Below, piece by piece: positions 23,071 through 32,901 of a DNA stretch of 64,000 nt. The stretch is from Pseudoalteromonas rhizosphaerae (GTDB taxonomy: Bacteria > Pseudomonadota > Gammaproteobacteria > Enterobacterales > Alteromonadaceae), in the NCBI RefSeq assembly GCF_902498845.1, contig NZ_CABVLM010000004.1:124001-188000 (forward strand), given 5' to 3'. The position numbers and the translations under genes were made by a program. Position 1 is the first letter of the stretch, and every line of letters begins with the position of its first letter. The notes below the pieces were generated by a model. The model did no database searches. It saw only the letters and a list, made by a program, of their open reading frames with translations, and had not been told where the DNA came from.

Positions 23071-25095
23071 TTACATTACACGCATACCTGGCTCTGAGCC
23101 GTCGTCTGGGTTTAAAATATAGATTTCTTTACCGCCAGGGCCTGCTGCCAGTACCATGCCTTCTGACATGCCAAAGCGCATCTTGCGAGGCTTCAGGTTG
23201 GCAACCATAACCGTAAGTTTGCCTTCAATGTCTTCAGGGGCGTAGGCTGATTTAATACCTGCAAATACTTGGCGTGTTTCGCCGCCTAAGTCGAGCGTTA
23301 GTTTAAGTAGCTTATCAGCGCCTTCAACGTGCTCTGCTTTGGCTATTTTCGCTACACGTAAATCTACTTTGGCAAAATCGTCAAATTCGATTTCAGCTGC
23401 AATAGGCTCTTTTGCCAAAGGGCTGTTTGGATCGATTTTGTCTTTTGCAGCGAGTAAGCTTTCTTTTGATTCTTCGACCATTTTATTTACTTTATCCATT
23501 TCTACACGTTGCATTAACGGTTTAAATTTATTGATCGGGTGGCTAACAAGCGCAGTTTGCGCGCCTTGCCAAGATAGATCATCATTTAAGAAGTCTTCTA
23601 CGTTTGCCGCCATACCCGGTAATACTGGTTTTAAGTAAGTCATTAGCACGCGGAATAAGTTAAGCCCAAGCGAACACACTTGGTGAGCTTGTTCTTGTTT
23701 CGTTTCGTCTTTGATCAATACCCATGGTGCTGAGGTATCAATAAATTGGTTTGCTTTATCAGCAAGCGCCATTATTTCACGAATAGCACGGCTATAATCA
23801 CGGTTTTCATAGTGCTGAGCAACGGTATCGGTAGCTGCTTGGAATTCAGCTAATAATTGCGGCTCCATGACAGTGTCACTTAATTTACCGTCAAACTTTT
23901 TAGTAATAAAACCGGCGCAACGGCTGGCAATGTTAACCACTTTACCAACTAAGTCTGAATTTACACGTAGTGCAAAGTCTTCTAAGTTTAAGTCAAGATC
24001 GGTGATGCCGCTGTTAAGTTTAGCAGCGTAGTAATAACGTAAAAACTCAGGGTCGAGGTTGTCTAAATATGTACGCGCTTTAATAAACGTGCCTTTCGAT
24101 TTAGACATTTTAGCGCCATTAACCGTTACAAAACCATGCGCGAATACATTGGTTGGCTTTCTGAATTTTGCGCCTTCAAGCATTGCTGGCCAAAATAAGC
24201 TGTGAAAGTAGATGATATCTTTACCGATAAAGTGGTAAAGCTCAGCGTCAGAGCCTTCTTGCCAAAATGCATCAAAGTCGATGCCTTGTTTGTCGCATAA
24301 GTTTTTAAAGCTGGCCATGTAACCAATTGGCGCATCAAGCCAGACATAAAAATATTTACCAGGCGCACCAGGGATTTCAAAGCCAAAGTAGGGCGCATCG
24401 CGGCTGATATCCCATTGTTGCAGGCCATCGGCAAACCATTCGTCTAGTTTGTTGGCCATTTCTTGCTGAATAGTGCCGGAGTGAAGCCACTCTTTTAACA
24501 TGCCTTCAAATGCTGGCAGGTCAAAAAAGTAATGCTCAGAGTCTTTAAGTACTGGCTCAGCACCTGACATCACAGAGCGCGGGTTGATAAGCTCTGTTGG
24601 GCTATATGTTGCGCCACATGCGTCACAGCTGTCGCCATTTTGGTCTTCAGACTTACAAGTTGGGCACGTACCAGTTACAAAGCGATCGGGTAAGAAAATG
24701 CCTTTTTCAGGGTCAAATAACTGTGAAATAGTATGCTTTTTGATATGACCGGCATCGTTTAAGCGATTATAAATAAGCTCGCTGAATTCTTTGTTTTCTT
24801 GGCTGTGTGTGCTGTGGTAGTTATCAAATTTAATATTGAAGTCTGCAAAGTCACGTTGACGTTCAATGCTGACATTTTTTACCATTTCTTCCGGCGTGAT
24901 CCCTTGCTTTTGTGCATTGAGCATAATTGGCGTGCCATGGGCATCGTCGGCGCAAACATAATAAGCTTCGTGGCCTTGTAGTTTTTGAAAACGTGACCAG
25001 ATATCAGTCTGAATATATTCCAATAAATGGCCTAAATGTGTTGGGCCGTTGGCATAAGGTAATGCACTGGTAATGAGGATCTTTCGCTGTGCCAT
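23071..25095 (-). CDS. metG: methionine--tRNA ligase
   Basis: A 674-residue class I synthetase charging tRNA-Met. Visible motifs: [14 protein letters not shown] (HIGH-type signature), zinc-knuckle cysteines CPTC...CDAC, the KMSKS loop ([11 protein letters not shown]), an anticodon-binding helical domain, and the C-terminal tRNA-binding EMAP/Arc1p-like domain ending in GSEPGMRVM. Length matches the E. coli enzyme (677). I chose the ATG at 25095 because GGAA lies at proper distance; another ATG at 25101 would add two residues. Divergent from mrp, as in E. coli. Confidence 0.97.
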   Translation of the reverse strand: MAQRKILITSALPYANGPTHLGHLLEYIQTDIWSRFQKLQGHEAYYVCADDAHGTPIMLNAQKQGITPEEMVKNVSIERQRDFADFNIKFDNYHSTHSQENKEFSELIYNRLNDAGHIKKHTISQLFDPEKGIFLPDRFVTGTCPTCKSEDQNGDSCDACGATYSPTELINPRSVMSGAEPVLKDSEHYFFDLPAFEGMLKEWLHSGTIQQEMANKLDEWFADGLQQWDISRDAPYFGFEIPGAPGKYFYVWLDAPIGYMASFKNLCDKQGIDFDAFWQEGSDAELYHFIGKDIIYFHSLFWPAMLEGAKFRKPTNVFAHGFVTVNGAKMSKSKGTFIKARTYLDNLDPEFLRYYYAAKLNSGITDLDLNLEDFALRVNSDLVGKVVNIASRCAGFITKKFDGKLSDTVMEPQLLAEFQAATDTVAQHYENRDYSRAIREIMALADKANQFIDTSAPWVLIKDETKQEQAHQVCSLGLNLFRVLMTYLKPVLPGMAANVEDFLNDDLSWQGAQTALVSHPINKFKPLMQRVEMDKVNKMVEESKESLLAAKDKIDPNSPLAKEPIAAEIEFDDFAKVDLRVAKIAKAEHVEGADKLLKLTLDLGGETRQVFAGIKSAYAPEDIEGKLTVMVANLKPRKMRFGMSEGMVLAAGPGGKEIYILNPDDGSEPGMRVM

Positions 25096-25271
25096 AATCA
25101 TTCCGAATTGACGGTTCCTGTTAAGGAACGGATGAAAATCATAATATTATCAGCAAACCTAAAGGAAACACCTTCGTGGTTGGCCGATTTTCATTAATTG
25201 ACTGGTGTTAATGCCCTGAATGTTACATAATTCCGAGGCAATTTTCATCAAAGAAACACTATTTTATTGTT

Positions 25272-26351
25272 ATGTTTGGATTGTCGAAACTATTCTCCTC
25301 TAAATCGGTGCAAAAACAACCGATTCTTACTGCCTTAGCAGGGTATCGCAGTGCCGCTTTTGCTGTCGGCATTGATGAAAAATTCATTAAAAGCATTGAA
25401 TCAAAAAATGATAAATCAATATTGCTTCATTTAACGCTGCCATTTGCTGCGTTATCTGAAATGCCAAAGGTAGCAGCGTTTGTAAGCCAACAACTTAATC
25501 AAGCAGTGACAATTAACGCAAGCATTGAGCTGACTGAAGCATGTAAGTTCAAAGCGATAAAACATATTGTGTTGATTGCATCAGGCAAAGGTGGTGTGGG
25601 TAAATCAACCACCGCGGTAAATTTAGCGGGTGCACTCAAAGCTGAAGGCGCAAAAGTGGGAGTTTTAGATGCGGATATTTATGGCCCGTCTATTCCAATG
25701 TTGCTAGGCCTTGAAGGAGCAACACCCACGGCTAAAAATGACAAGCAATTGCTACCATTTGACGCTAATGGCATCAAAGCACAATCAATTGGCTTTTTAG
25801 TGCCTAGTGATGATGCCACAGTTTGGCGCGGACCGATGGCGTCGGGCGCATTAACGCAACTGTTAAATGAAACTGCATGGGGTGAGCTTGATTACCTGAT
25901 TGTAGATATGCCACCAGGAACTGGGGATATTCAACTTACTATGAGTCAGAAAGTACCTGCCAGTGGCACGGTGATTGTGACGACTCCGCAAGATTTAGCA
26001 CTTGCTGATGCGCAAAAAGGCATTGCCATGTTTAATAAAGTGAATGTGCCAGTATTGGGCTTGATTGAAAATATGAGTCATTTTTTGTGCTCACACTGCG
26101 GCGAACCAAACCATGTATTTGGTAAGGATGGCGCAATAAAATTAGCTCTGCGTCATGGTGTGCCAGTGTTGTCGCAAATTCCTTTGGCGATTGATATTCG
26201 CGAATACTCAGAGCAAGGCAAATTAATCGCCATGGATAATCAGGCTGCGGTGAGTGAAACTTATGCTGACGCTGCGCGGCTGATTGCCAGTATGCTTTAC
26301 TATCAACAACCCCATCATAATTCAGTCGCAATTGTGATTACGGATGATTAA
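25272..26351 (+). CDS. apbC: Mrp/ApbC iron-sulfur cluster carrier ATPase
   Basis: A 359-residue P-loop ATPase of the Mrp/NBP35 group that carries Fe-S clusters. The deviant Walker A is SGKGGVGKST (104-113), followed by DADIYGPSIP and DMPPGTGD. A CxxC pair (CSHCGEP) near residue 280 provides the cluster ligands at the dimer interface. The short N-terminal region (1-90) corresponds to a reduced MIP18-like part. It is divergent to metG (conserved mrp-metG synteny) and is followed 3 bases later by dcd. Confidence 0.95.
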   Translation: MFGLSKLFSSKSVQKQPILTALAGYRSAAFAVGIDEKFIKSIESKNDKSILLHLTLPFAALSEMPKVAAFVSQQLNQAVTINASIELTEACKFKAIKHIVLIASGKGGVGKSTTAVNLAGALKAEGAKVGVLDADIYGPSIPMLLGLEGATPTAKNDKQLLPFDANGIKAQSIGFLVPSDDATVWRGPMASGALTQLLNETAWGELDYLIVDMPPGTGDIQLTMSQKVPASGTVIVTTPQDLALADAQKGIAMFNKVNVPVLGLIENMSHFLCSHCGEPNHVFGKDGAIKLALRHGVPVLSQIPLAIDIREYSEQGKLIAMDNQAAVSETYADAARLIASMLYYQQPHHNSVAIVITDD

Positions 26352-26354
26352 CTA

Positions 26355-26942
26355 ATGAGATTATCAGATACCCATATTAAAGAATATATTGCCCAACAGC
26401 GTATTATTATTGAGCCAAGTCCGACCGATGAAATGATTTCTGGGGTAACGGCAGATTTACGTTTAGGTAATAAGTTTCGTGTATTTCAAGATCATACAGC
26501 AGCTTATGTTGATTTAAGTGGTCCAAAAGATCAGCTTAATAAAGCAATGGAATCAATAATGAGCGATGAAATCGTGTTAAAAGAGGGCGATGCATTCTTT
26601 TTACACCCAGGTGAATTAGCCCTTGCGATGACCTATGAAAAAGTCACGTTGCCGGCAGATATCGTTGGCTGGCTTGACGGCCGTTCATCTTTGGCACGTC
26701 TAGGTTTAATGGTGCATGTGACGGCCCATCGGATTGATCCCGGTTGGTCTGGTAATATCGTGTTAGAGTTTTATAACTCCGGTAAATTGCCGTTGGCATT
26801 ACGACCTATGATGAAAATCGGCGCTATGAGCTTTGAGACCATGTCAGGTCCTGCTGAAAATCCGTACAATACACGCAAAGATGCCAAATATAAAGATCAA
26901 ACCAGCGCAGTTGCAAGTCGTATTAGTGATGATAGTAACTAA
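26355..26942 (+). CDS. dcd: dCTP deaminase
   Basis: A 195-residue enzyme that deaminates dCTP to dUTP, feeding dTTP synthesis. The sequence follows the Dcd family closely: [12 protein letters not shown] start, [77 protein letters not shown] (with the catalytic Glu), ending in [11 protein letters not shown]. Length equals E. coli (193). It starts 3 bases after the mrp stop, so both are one operon ending at the hairpin at 26964. Confidence 0.96.
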   Translation: MRLSDTHIKEYIAQQRIIIEPSPTDEMISGVTADLRLGNKFRVFQDHTAAYVDLSGPKDQLNKAMESIMSDEIVLKEGDAFFLHPGELALAMTYEKVTLPADIVGWLDGRSSLARLGLMVHVTAHRIDPGWSGNIVLEFYNSGKLPLALRPMMKIGAMSFETMSGPAENPYNTRKDAKYKDQTSAVASRISDDSN

Positions 26943-26963
26943 TTAAAATATAGTTTTAAAATA

Positions 26964-26992
26964 AAGGCTTATCACTTGATAGGCCTTTTTTA
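26964..26992 (+). terminator. terminator after dcd
   Basis: Stem AGGC-TTATCA against TGATA-GGCCT followed by TTTTTTA, 20 bases after the dcd stop. Confidence 0.75.
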
Positions 26993-27159
26993 TTGCTTGG
27001 AAATACACTCACTCGATTTTATTACCATAAACACTGCTTAAGCATTTTATTGATATATTATCCACGGTTCAGGTTATTTACTGGCTATTTCATTTAATAC
27101 CTCCATACTTTAATTATCTTTTTATAATTTACTATTTGTTCAATGCACATGGAGTGACA

Positions 27160-29679
27160 GTGGATCAGGCAAGCATATTAGCGCGAGCATATTGTATAAA
27201 GATTTTTTTAATACTGTTAAGCATTACTGCTACAGCGTCTGTCATGGCTGATGAAGTGCCTGCCAGTGGCTGGTTAGTGCCAGCAAATACGCCCTTTCAA
27301 ACTACCAAACCTTTACTAGAACAAGTTGTAACTACCGATTCAAAAACAGATTTATCACATGTTCGTATCAAGGCAGAGCAAGGTTATTGGTTTATTGTTG
27401 ATTTAAATAAACGGTCGCAATCAAAAGTTGAGGTGATTTATGCAGACAACTCCCATTTAGCGCAGCTTAATTTTTATATTCTTGATGAGAGTTTCAACCC
27501 GTTAGTTGAAGTAAAAAATGATGCATACCGTTATGTTGATAAAGTACTGCCACACGCACTGTTACCTAAAGGTGAGGCTCGTTGGGCTGTAATTTACGCT
27601 CGCCATAGTGAAGATGACAGGCTGAGCATTGGCCTTGCAACTGGTAATGAATTTGCCAATTTGATAAACAAGAAACTGCGAAATTTCTTTTTAATTACCG
27701 GGCTATTACTGCTGTGTCTTGCCGTTGTTGGCACTGTATATGGTTTATCTCATCAAGCAAAATCGCTTTATTTACTTGCTTACCTAGTGTGTGTATTAAG
27801 TGAGTTTTTAATAGCAAAAGGGGTGTTGAATTACTTTAATATTGAATTTGCGTCTTTATGGTACACAAAGTTACAGTTTTCATTTCAAGTTATAGCCTTA
27901 GGGGTGGTCAACTTTTACTTTATTCATTATTTACAGTCGCAAAATCTTTTAAACGCTCGACAAGATAAGTTAACAGTTTATATAAGCTTATTTTGTGTTG
28001 CAGCACTATTTAGCTGTTTTACGAAGCAATCAGTGCAGTTTGCTGTAGTGACCGTGTGTTTGGGTTCTATGTTGGTGGTGCTGAGTTATTTATTTTTTTA
28101 TTGGCTTAGTAATACCAAAAAAGCGATGCAATTTAAGTTTGTACTGGTTTGGTTTGCAGTGGCTTTACAAACTTTATGTTGGCAAGCAACGCTGGTGGCT
28201 GGTGCACAGATACAGCAACTTAATGATATGTTACTGGTGCTAAATGTAATTACTTTTGTGATGGTGTTACTCATTCACGAGCGTAAGTGTGTTATGCAAT
28301 ATAGCTACAGCCTCACTCACGACGATGATACAAAACTACCTAATAAACAGTTACTAATAGAGCGTCTTGATAGTCAGGTGAAATTATCAACAGAGCATTC
28401 TTTACTGTTATTTAGGCCTGCTGTACTGATTAATGCTCGAGCAAATTTTGGCTATGAACATGTAAATGAGCAGATAAAATTAACCATGGGCAAATTAGCC
28501 CAGCAATTAGCGTCAATGAATGTACTGTGTGTTGAAGCTAACCATCAGCATAGCCGTTGTATTGCCAGGTTAGATGACAGCACCTATGGGGTTGTAATAG
28601 TCGGCAAGTTAGAATTAAGCCAAGTAGAGCAGTTTGTATGTGTGATCAATAGCGTTTTTGCTGAGGGTCTCACTCATCAACGCATTCACTTAATTGATAA
28701 AGTTGAAATCGGTGTAGCAAATTATCCCTTACATGCCAGTACCTCATTACAACTAGTCCAGCGAGGGCTGCAAGCACTGGCGGTTAAACCCCTTCATGGT
28801 GAACGCTGGCATATGTTTAATATAGAGAATGTGACGTTATCGCAACGGCGCATTGCGATTGCATCAGCTCTAAAAGAAGCCATTGAATGCGATCAGCTTA
28901 GTTTATTTTTTCAACCACAGATATATCTAAACACCGGTAAAGTGTACGGCGCGGAAGCTTTATTACGTTGGGAGCATCCACAATTGGGTAATGTTCCCCC
29001 TGATTTATTTATCCCTATTGCTGAATCATCAGGGATAATTTCAGATTTAACCGAATGGGTTATTACGCAAGCACTGCAATATCAAAAGAAAATGATTGTA
29101 TTATTGCCTGAGCATATTGTATCTATCAATATTTCGGCTAAAGATTTGCTGCGTAAAGATTTACCCGTGTTATTTATAACGTTGTTGAATGAGCATCAAC
29201 TCAACCCGGCTAATGTAATGTTAGAACTAACGGAATCGGCAACACTCTTTGAGGGGGTTGATATAAAAAATGCCCTGAATGATTACCGTTTAATTGGCGT
29301 TAAAATAGCAATTGATGACTTTGGCACGGGGTATTCGTCACTCGCGTATTTGAGCAAAATGGGCTTTGATGAAATAAAAATAGATAAGCAATTTGTAATG
29401 AATATTGAATACTCTAAAAATGATCAAACAATTTGTCGTGCTACCTGTGATATTGCCAAATCACTGGGTTCATACGTAGTGGCTGAAGGGATAGAAGACA
29501 GCCAAAGTATGGCTAAATTACAAAGCTATGGCTGTGAAGTTGGTCAGGGATACTTTTTTTCACGACCATTGCCGTTTGACGATTACATGCAGTGGCTTGA
29601 AGAAAATCTTGAAACCACCACTGTATTTGTTAATGATCTTGAAAAAGTCGTTGACCTAATTGGGAAAAATAATTATTAA
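27160..29679 (+). CDS. membrane EAL-domain phosphodiesterase with degenerate GGDEF
   Basis: An 839-residue c-di-GMP signalling protein. Order: signal peptide, periplasmic 7TMR-DISM-like sensory part (about 30-175), seven membrane helices (about 180-370), a GGDEF-like domain (about 380-555), then EAL (about 570-825). The diguanylate cyclase motif is lost: the expected GGDEF site reads RLDDSTYG. The EAL site is intact: Glu599-Ala-Leu-Leu-Arg-Trp, NISAKDL, ELTES, DDFGTGYSSL, EIKIDKQFV, and VAEGIE. It should therefore hydrolyse c-di-GMP. I chose GTG at 27160 because GGAG lies 5 bases upstream; a TTG at 27136 is less likely. Its last 50 bases overlap the convergent CLCA_X gene. Confidence 0.9.
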   Translation: MDQASILARAYCIKIFLILLSITATASVMADEVPASGWLVPANTPFQTTKPLLEQVVTTDSKTDLSHVRIKAEQGYWFIVDLNKRSQSKVEVIYADNSHLAQLNFYILDESFNPLVEVKNDAYRYVDKVLPHALLPKGEARWAVIYARHSEDDRLSIGLATGNEFANLINKKLRNFFLITGLLLLCLAVVGTVYGLSHQAKSLYLLAYLVCVLSEFLIAKGVLNYFNIEFASLWYTKLQFSFQVIALGVVNFYFIHYLQSQNLLNARQDKLTVYISLFCVAALFSCFTKQSVQFAVVTVCLGSMLVVLSYLFFYWLSNTKKAMQFKFVLVWFAVALQTLCWQATLVAGAQIQQLNDMLLVLNVITFVMVLLIHERKCVMQYSYSLTHDDDTKLPNKQLLIERLDSQVKLSTEHSLLLFRPAVLINARANFGYEHVNEQIKLTMGKLAQQLASMNVLCVEANHQHSRCIARLDDSTYGVVIVGKLELSQVEQFVCVINSVFAEGLTHQRIHLIDKVEIGVANYPLHASTSLQLVQRGLQALAVKPLHGERWHMFNIENVTLSQRRIAIASALKEAIECDQLSLFFQPQIYLNTGKVYGAEALLRWEHPQLGNVPPDLFIPIAESSGIISDLTEWVITQALQYQKKMIVLLPEHIVSINISAKDLLRKDLPVLFITLLNEHQLNPANVMLELTESATLFEGVDIKNALNDYRLIGVKIAIDDFGTGYSSLAYLSKMGFDEIKIDKQFVMNIEYSKNDQTICRATCDIAKSLGSYVVAEGIEDSQSMAKLQSYGCEVGQGYFFSRPLPFDDYMQWLEENLETTTVFVNDLEKVVDLIGKNNY

Positions 29680-30409
29680 GTGCGTGATTACAAATTTTCA
29701 AGCTATCGTGTTTAGGATAAATAAGTGCTGAGCTATTGAGCCCGGAGACTAAAAAGTGATTAACGATCTGCTCATTACAAGCAATACATGCTTCAAAACT
29801 ACGCGCAGCTAGCTCTTCAGGCATACTCATATAAAACTGCTGCTGTTGTTTATCAAATTCTATACAGTCTAAAACATATTGATTAGCGTGTTGACCGGTT
29901 GGCTCTAGAAATACTCCTTGGTAAAACTTATTTAATGCTAAGTTTAGTGGGTGACTTTGCTCAATCGTGTGCTCCAGCCAAAGTTTAGAGGCAAAATGCT
30001 GTGGCGAATGCTGGGGAAATATGTGCTTAGTTATGTGATGATCAAACGCATGAAACCATTCATGCGCCAGCGCGCCACCACCTGCATTTTTTGCCAGCGC
30101 AAGAGTTCGAGTACGGCTATTATAATGTGCTTGGACGTGTTGTTGACCGCCATGGCCAAAAGCAAAATTGAGTTTCCCCCTCAGACCAATGGTCTTCGGC
30201 GGCACTTGCAGTATTTGCGCTAAATCGGCTAGTGCGTCGTAAATTAAATTAGCACTAATAAAGCGTTCTTCTTTGGTGACCCATTTACCCACCACCATAG
30301 TACGAAAACCAAATGTATCGCGGATATCACTAAAGTCAACTTGGTCATCAAATCGGTAATCCGGTCCTTGGCGGTAAAACCCGCGCTTTAAGCGATTGCT
30401 GGCACTCAT
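29630..30409 (-). CDS. CLCA_X/LPD1-like HExxH protein
   Basis: A 259-residue protein resembling the CLCA_X family. Residues 75-123 read GLRGKLNFAFGHGG...QAHYN...LALAKNAGGGALAHEWFHAFD, closely matching the pattern of the LPD1 domain found in phage and mobile-element polyvalent proteins (GxLxxAFGxRG, AHYxP, GAGxLAHEWxHALD). HEWFH at 116-120 is a zincin-type metal site, so a protease role is plausible. No signal peptide: cytosolic. Its stop lies 50 bases inside the convergent EAL gene; its ATG overlaps the stop of the DTW-protein gene by 4 bases (ATGA), so the two are translationally coupled. Confidence 0.75.
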   Translation of the reverse strand: MSASNRLKRGFYRQGPDYRFDDQVDFSDIRDTFGFRTMVVGKWVTKEERFISANLIYDALADLAQILQVPPKTIGLRGKLNFAFGHGGQQHVQAHYNSRTRTLALAKNAGGGALAHEWFHAFDHHITKHIFPQHSPQHFASKLWLEHTIEQSHPLNLALNKFYQGVFLEPTGQHANQYVLDCIEFDKQQQQFYMSMPEELAARSFEACIACNEQIVNHFLVSGLNSSALIYPKHDSLKICNHALNNYFSQLGQRLFQDH

Positions 30410-31011
30410 TTGGCTTGATAACGCGCTTTAACATGCTCAGGCATAAACTGGGTTTGTTTGCTGTTGAGCGCTTCCAGTGCCTGATATAAAGGCTCAGGGT
30501 TAATATGTTCAATCAAGGCTAAACTATGTGCAACCGCTTCTAATGTGGAGAGGCTATCTGCACGGGGAGCTTTGCGAATACGATATCGGTTTTGTGGGAT
30601 CGTCGTAAAGCTGACCTTTTTAAAAGCCGCAAGGGCTGGGGTAAGCTGCATGATCTTAAATGCTTTTTTCCAGGTGCCATCGAGTACAATTAGATGACTT
30701 AACTGGCTTTTAAATTGTTGTGCTGCGGTACTTTCATCATCCAGTAGGATGGCATTATCATCAGGGTAGAGTAAGGCAGTTGTGGCAACGGGTAGTGTGT
30801 TTAGTTGTGCAAAATCAGCCTGCGTTTCTCCTACCATGATGTCGTATTGCGTTAGGCACAGTGTGAGTAAACGGGCGGTGTTTTTAGTGATTTTTACTTC
30901 GCTAGGGTGCTGCAAAATTATAACTTTGAGTTTATTTTCCAGTATCGACAAATCTTCACAAAGACACGTTTGTAGACTAAATTTACAATTAACACACAAA
31001 GAACGGGACAT
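30406..31011 (-). CDS. DTW domain protein, tRNA-uridine aminocarboxypropyltransferase
   Basis: A 201-residue enzyme of the DTW/TapT family, which uses SAM to place an acp group on tRNA uridine (acp3U47 in bacteria). Cysteines C6, C9, C16 and C18 form the N-terminal metal cluster typical of the family. IILQHPSEVKITKNTARLL and the signature VLDGTWKKAFKIM (DTW-type) follow, then RIRKAPRADSLSTLEAVA. Length is normal for the bacterial short form. It is the first gene of a two-gene operon with the CLCA_X protein. Confidence 0.88.
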   Translation of the reverse strand: MSRSLCVNCKFSLQTCLCEDLSILENKLKVIILQHPSEVKITKNTARLLTLCLTQYDIMVGETQADFAQLNTLPVATTALLYPDDNAILLDDESTAAQQFKSQLSHLIVLDGTWKKAFKIMQLTPALAAFKKVSFTTIPQNRYRIRKAPRADSLSTLEAVAHSLALIEHINPEPLYQALEALNSKQTQFMPEHVKARYQAK

Positions 31012-31161
31012 AAAAGAATCTTGTTTAATAGCAATAAGTTGAAAAACCCGCTAATTATACGCTTAATGAGACAATTAGTTGGTTTTTTTTCTATAGAACG
31101 ATAAAGTATAAAAATAGTATAAGTTACTGGTTTAGTGTTGCTAAATACAAAAGGATAAATA

Positions 31162-31506
31162 ATGAACACAATAGTCATTGATGAAAGTGCATTGGAAAGT
31201 ATGGAATCGTTATTAGGCGAGCAATTTAGCGATACGCTGACTTTTTGTTGTGCTGAATTTGAACGATTAGGCTCTGAAGTATTGGCTACAATACATAGTG
31301 ATATCCAAGTCGCAAGTCGCCATGCTCATAGTTTAAAATCAAATGCCGCGCAGTTTGGTGCTAGCAGTCTATCTCAGGTGGCCAGAGAAATTGAACAAAG
31401 CTTAAATAATAATGATGTTTCTCAGGCGCTTGCGGCAGCTCAGCAGCTTGACAACCAAGTTGCCGGATCAGCAGCTAAGTTAACTGATTGGTTACAAAGC
31501 CGTTAG
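31162..31506 (+). CDS. stand-alone Hpt domain phosphotransfer protein
   Basis: A 114-residue four-helix protein. The Hpt signature is HAHSLKSNAAQFGASSLS with His56 as likely phospho-acceptor (HSLKSNA). It should shuttle phosphate between a hybrid kinase and a response regulator. No kinase or regulator gene adjoins it; the orphan receiver at 21583-22701 is one possible partner within the window. SD (AAAGGA) precedes the ATG. Confidence 0.85.
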   Translation: MNTIVIDESALESMESLLGEQFSDTLTFCCAEFERLGSEVLATIHSDIQVASRHAHSLKSNAAQFGASSLSQVAREIEQSLNNNDVSQALAAAQQLDNQVAGSAAKLTDWLQSR

Positions 31507-31569
31507 TTAGCTATACCCAGACGTGAATTTATTTCAGTTTTGAGGTATTAAATCCACTGGTATTTAGCC

Positions 31570-31607
31570 CCTCTACTAGGTTAATCTAGCTGTTCCACTA
31601 GTAGAGG
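31570..31607 (+). promoter_or_regulatory. inverted repeat covering the alaA ribosome-binding site
   Basis: CCTCTACTAG (31570-31579) and CTAGTAGAGG (31598-31607) form a perfect 10-bp stem with an 18-base loop. The right arm contains the alaA SD (AGAGG, 31603-31607), 5 bases from the ATG. In RNA the stem would hide the SD; as DNA it could be an operator. Confidence 0.55.
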
Positions 31608-31612
31608 TAAAA

Positions 31613-32830
31613 ATGTCAGAAATTAAAAAGAGTCATAAATTACAAGGCGTTTGTTATGACATTCGTGGGCCGGTGTTAGTTCAGGCTCGCAAAATGGAAG
31701 ATGAAGGCCAAAAAGTTTTAAAATTGAATATTGGTAATCCTGCGGCATTTGGGTTTGATATGCCTGAAGATATGCACCGCGATATTATTCGAAACTTGTA
31801 TTCAGCCCAAGGTTATTGTGACTCCAAAGGCCTCTACTCAGCCCGTGTGGCTATTTATCAGCACTACCAACAACGTGGTTTATATAACCTAGACGTCGAT
31901 AATATTTATATTGGTAATGGGGTCAGTGAATTAATTCAAATGACGACCCAAGCTTTGCTGAATAATGATGATGAGGTGTTGATCCCAGCACCTGATTATC
32001 CATTGTGGACCGCTTCAGTCAAACTTGCGGGTGGTAATCCAGTCCATTACCTATGTGATGAAGAGCAAGATTGGTTCCCTGATATTGCTGATATTCGCAG
32101 TAAAATCACGTCAAAAACTAAAGCATTAGTGCTGATCAACCCTAATAATCCGACGGGTGCAGTATATGACGACGCACTTTTACAGCAGTTAATTGATATT
32201 GCACGTGAACATAAATTATTGTTATTGAGTGATGAAATCTATGAGAAGATTTTATACGATGGGATCACGCACAGCTCCATTGGTGCACTGTGTGATGATG
32301 TGCCGATCATTACTTTTAATGGCTTAGCAAAAACCTATCGCGCAGCAGGTTTGCGTATGGGGTGGATGGTGTTAAGTGGCCGTACTGCATTGATGGATGA
32401 TTTACGTAAAGGTTTAGATATTTTAGCCTCTATGCGTTTATGTGCCAATGTGCCGGCACAATATGCGATCCAGCAAGCATTAGGTGGCGTACAGTCGATT
32501 GATGATTTAATAAATCCCGGTGGGCGTTTATACGAACAACGTGATATTGCATGGCGTGGTTTAAATGCGATAGAAGGTATTTCGTGTGCAAAACCAAAAG
32601 GAGCATTGTACGCATTTGCCAAAGTAGATACTGAGCGTTTTAATATCAAAAATGATGAAAAAATGATTTTAGATTTACTCAAAGCAGAAAAGATCTTACT
32701 GGTTCACGGAAGAGCATTTAACTGGCCAAATCCAGATCATTTCAGATTGGTATTTTTACCTAACAAAGATGATTTAACGACTGCTATGAGTAAGATGCAA
32801 CGCTTTTTCAGCGATTACAGACAAAGCTAA
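31613..32830 (+). CDS. alaA: alanine-synthesising PLP aminotransferase (AlaA type)
   Basis: A 405-residue class I aminotransferase that makes alanine from pyruvate using glutamate. The N-terminus KLQGVCYDIRGPVLVQARKMEDEGQKVLKLNIGNPAAFGFD follows E. coli AlaA (YfbQ) closely. PLP-binding features: NGVSELIQM, INPNNPTGAVY, LSDEIYEKI and the Schiff-base Lys240 in GLAKTYRAAG. Length identical to AlaA (405). Preceded by an SD-sequestering inverted repeat (31570-31607) and followed by a bidirectional terminator. Confidence 0.95.
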   Translation: MSEIKKSHKLQGVCYDIRGPVLVQARKMEDEGQKVLKLNIGNPAAFGFDMPEDMHRDIIRNLYSAQGYCDSKGLYSARVAIYQHYQQRGLYNLDVDNIYIGNGVSELIQMTTQALLNNDDEVLIPAPDYPLWTASVKLAGGNPVHYLCDEEQDWFPDIADIRSKITSKTKALVLINPNNPTGAVYDDALLQQLIDIAREHKLLLLSDEIYEKILYDGITHSSIGALCDDVPIITFNGLAKTYRAAGLRMGWMVLSGRTALMDDLRKGLDILASMRLCANVPAQYAIQQALGGVQSIDDLINPGGRLYEQRDIAWRGLNAIEGISCAKPKGALYAFAKVDTERFNIKNDEKMILDLLKAEKILLVHGRAFNWPNPDHFRLVFLPNKDDLTTAMSKMQRFFSDYRQS

Positions 32831-32854
32831 CGTAGTAATAAAGTTATAAATACT

Positions 32855-32888
32855 AAAAAGCGAGCATTAATACTGCTCGCTTTTTAGT
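32855..32888. terminator. bidirectional terminator between alaA and the glycine-zipper gene
   Basis: A perfect 12-bp stem, AAAAAGCGAGCA (32855-32866) and TGCTCGCTTTTT (32874-32885), serving both convergent genes. Confidence 0.92.
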
Positions 32889-32901
32889 TTAATGTAATAG
32901 C

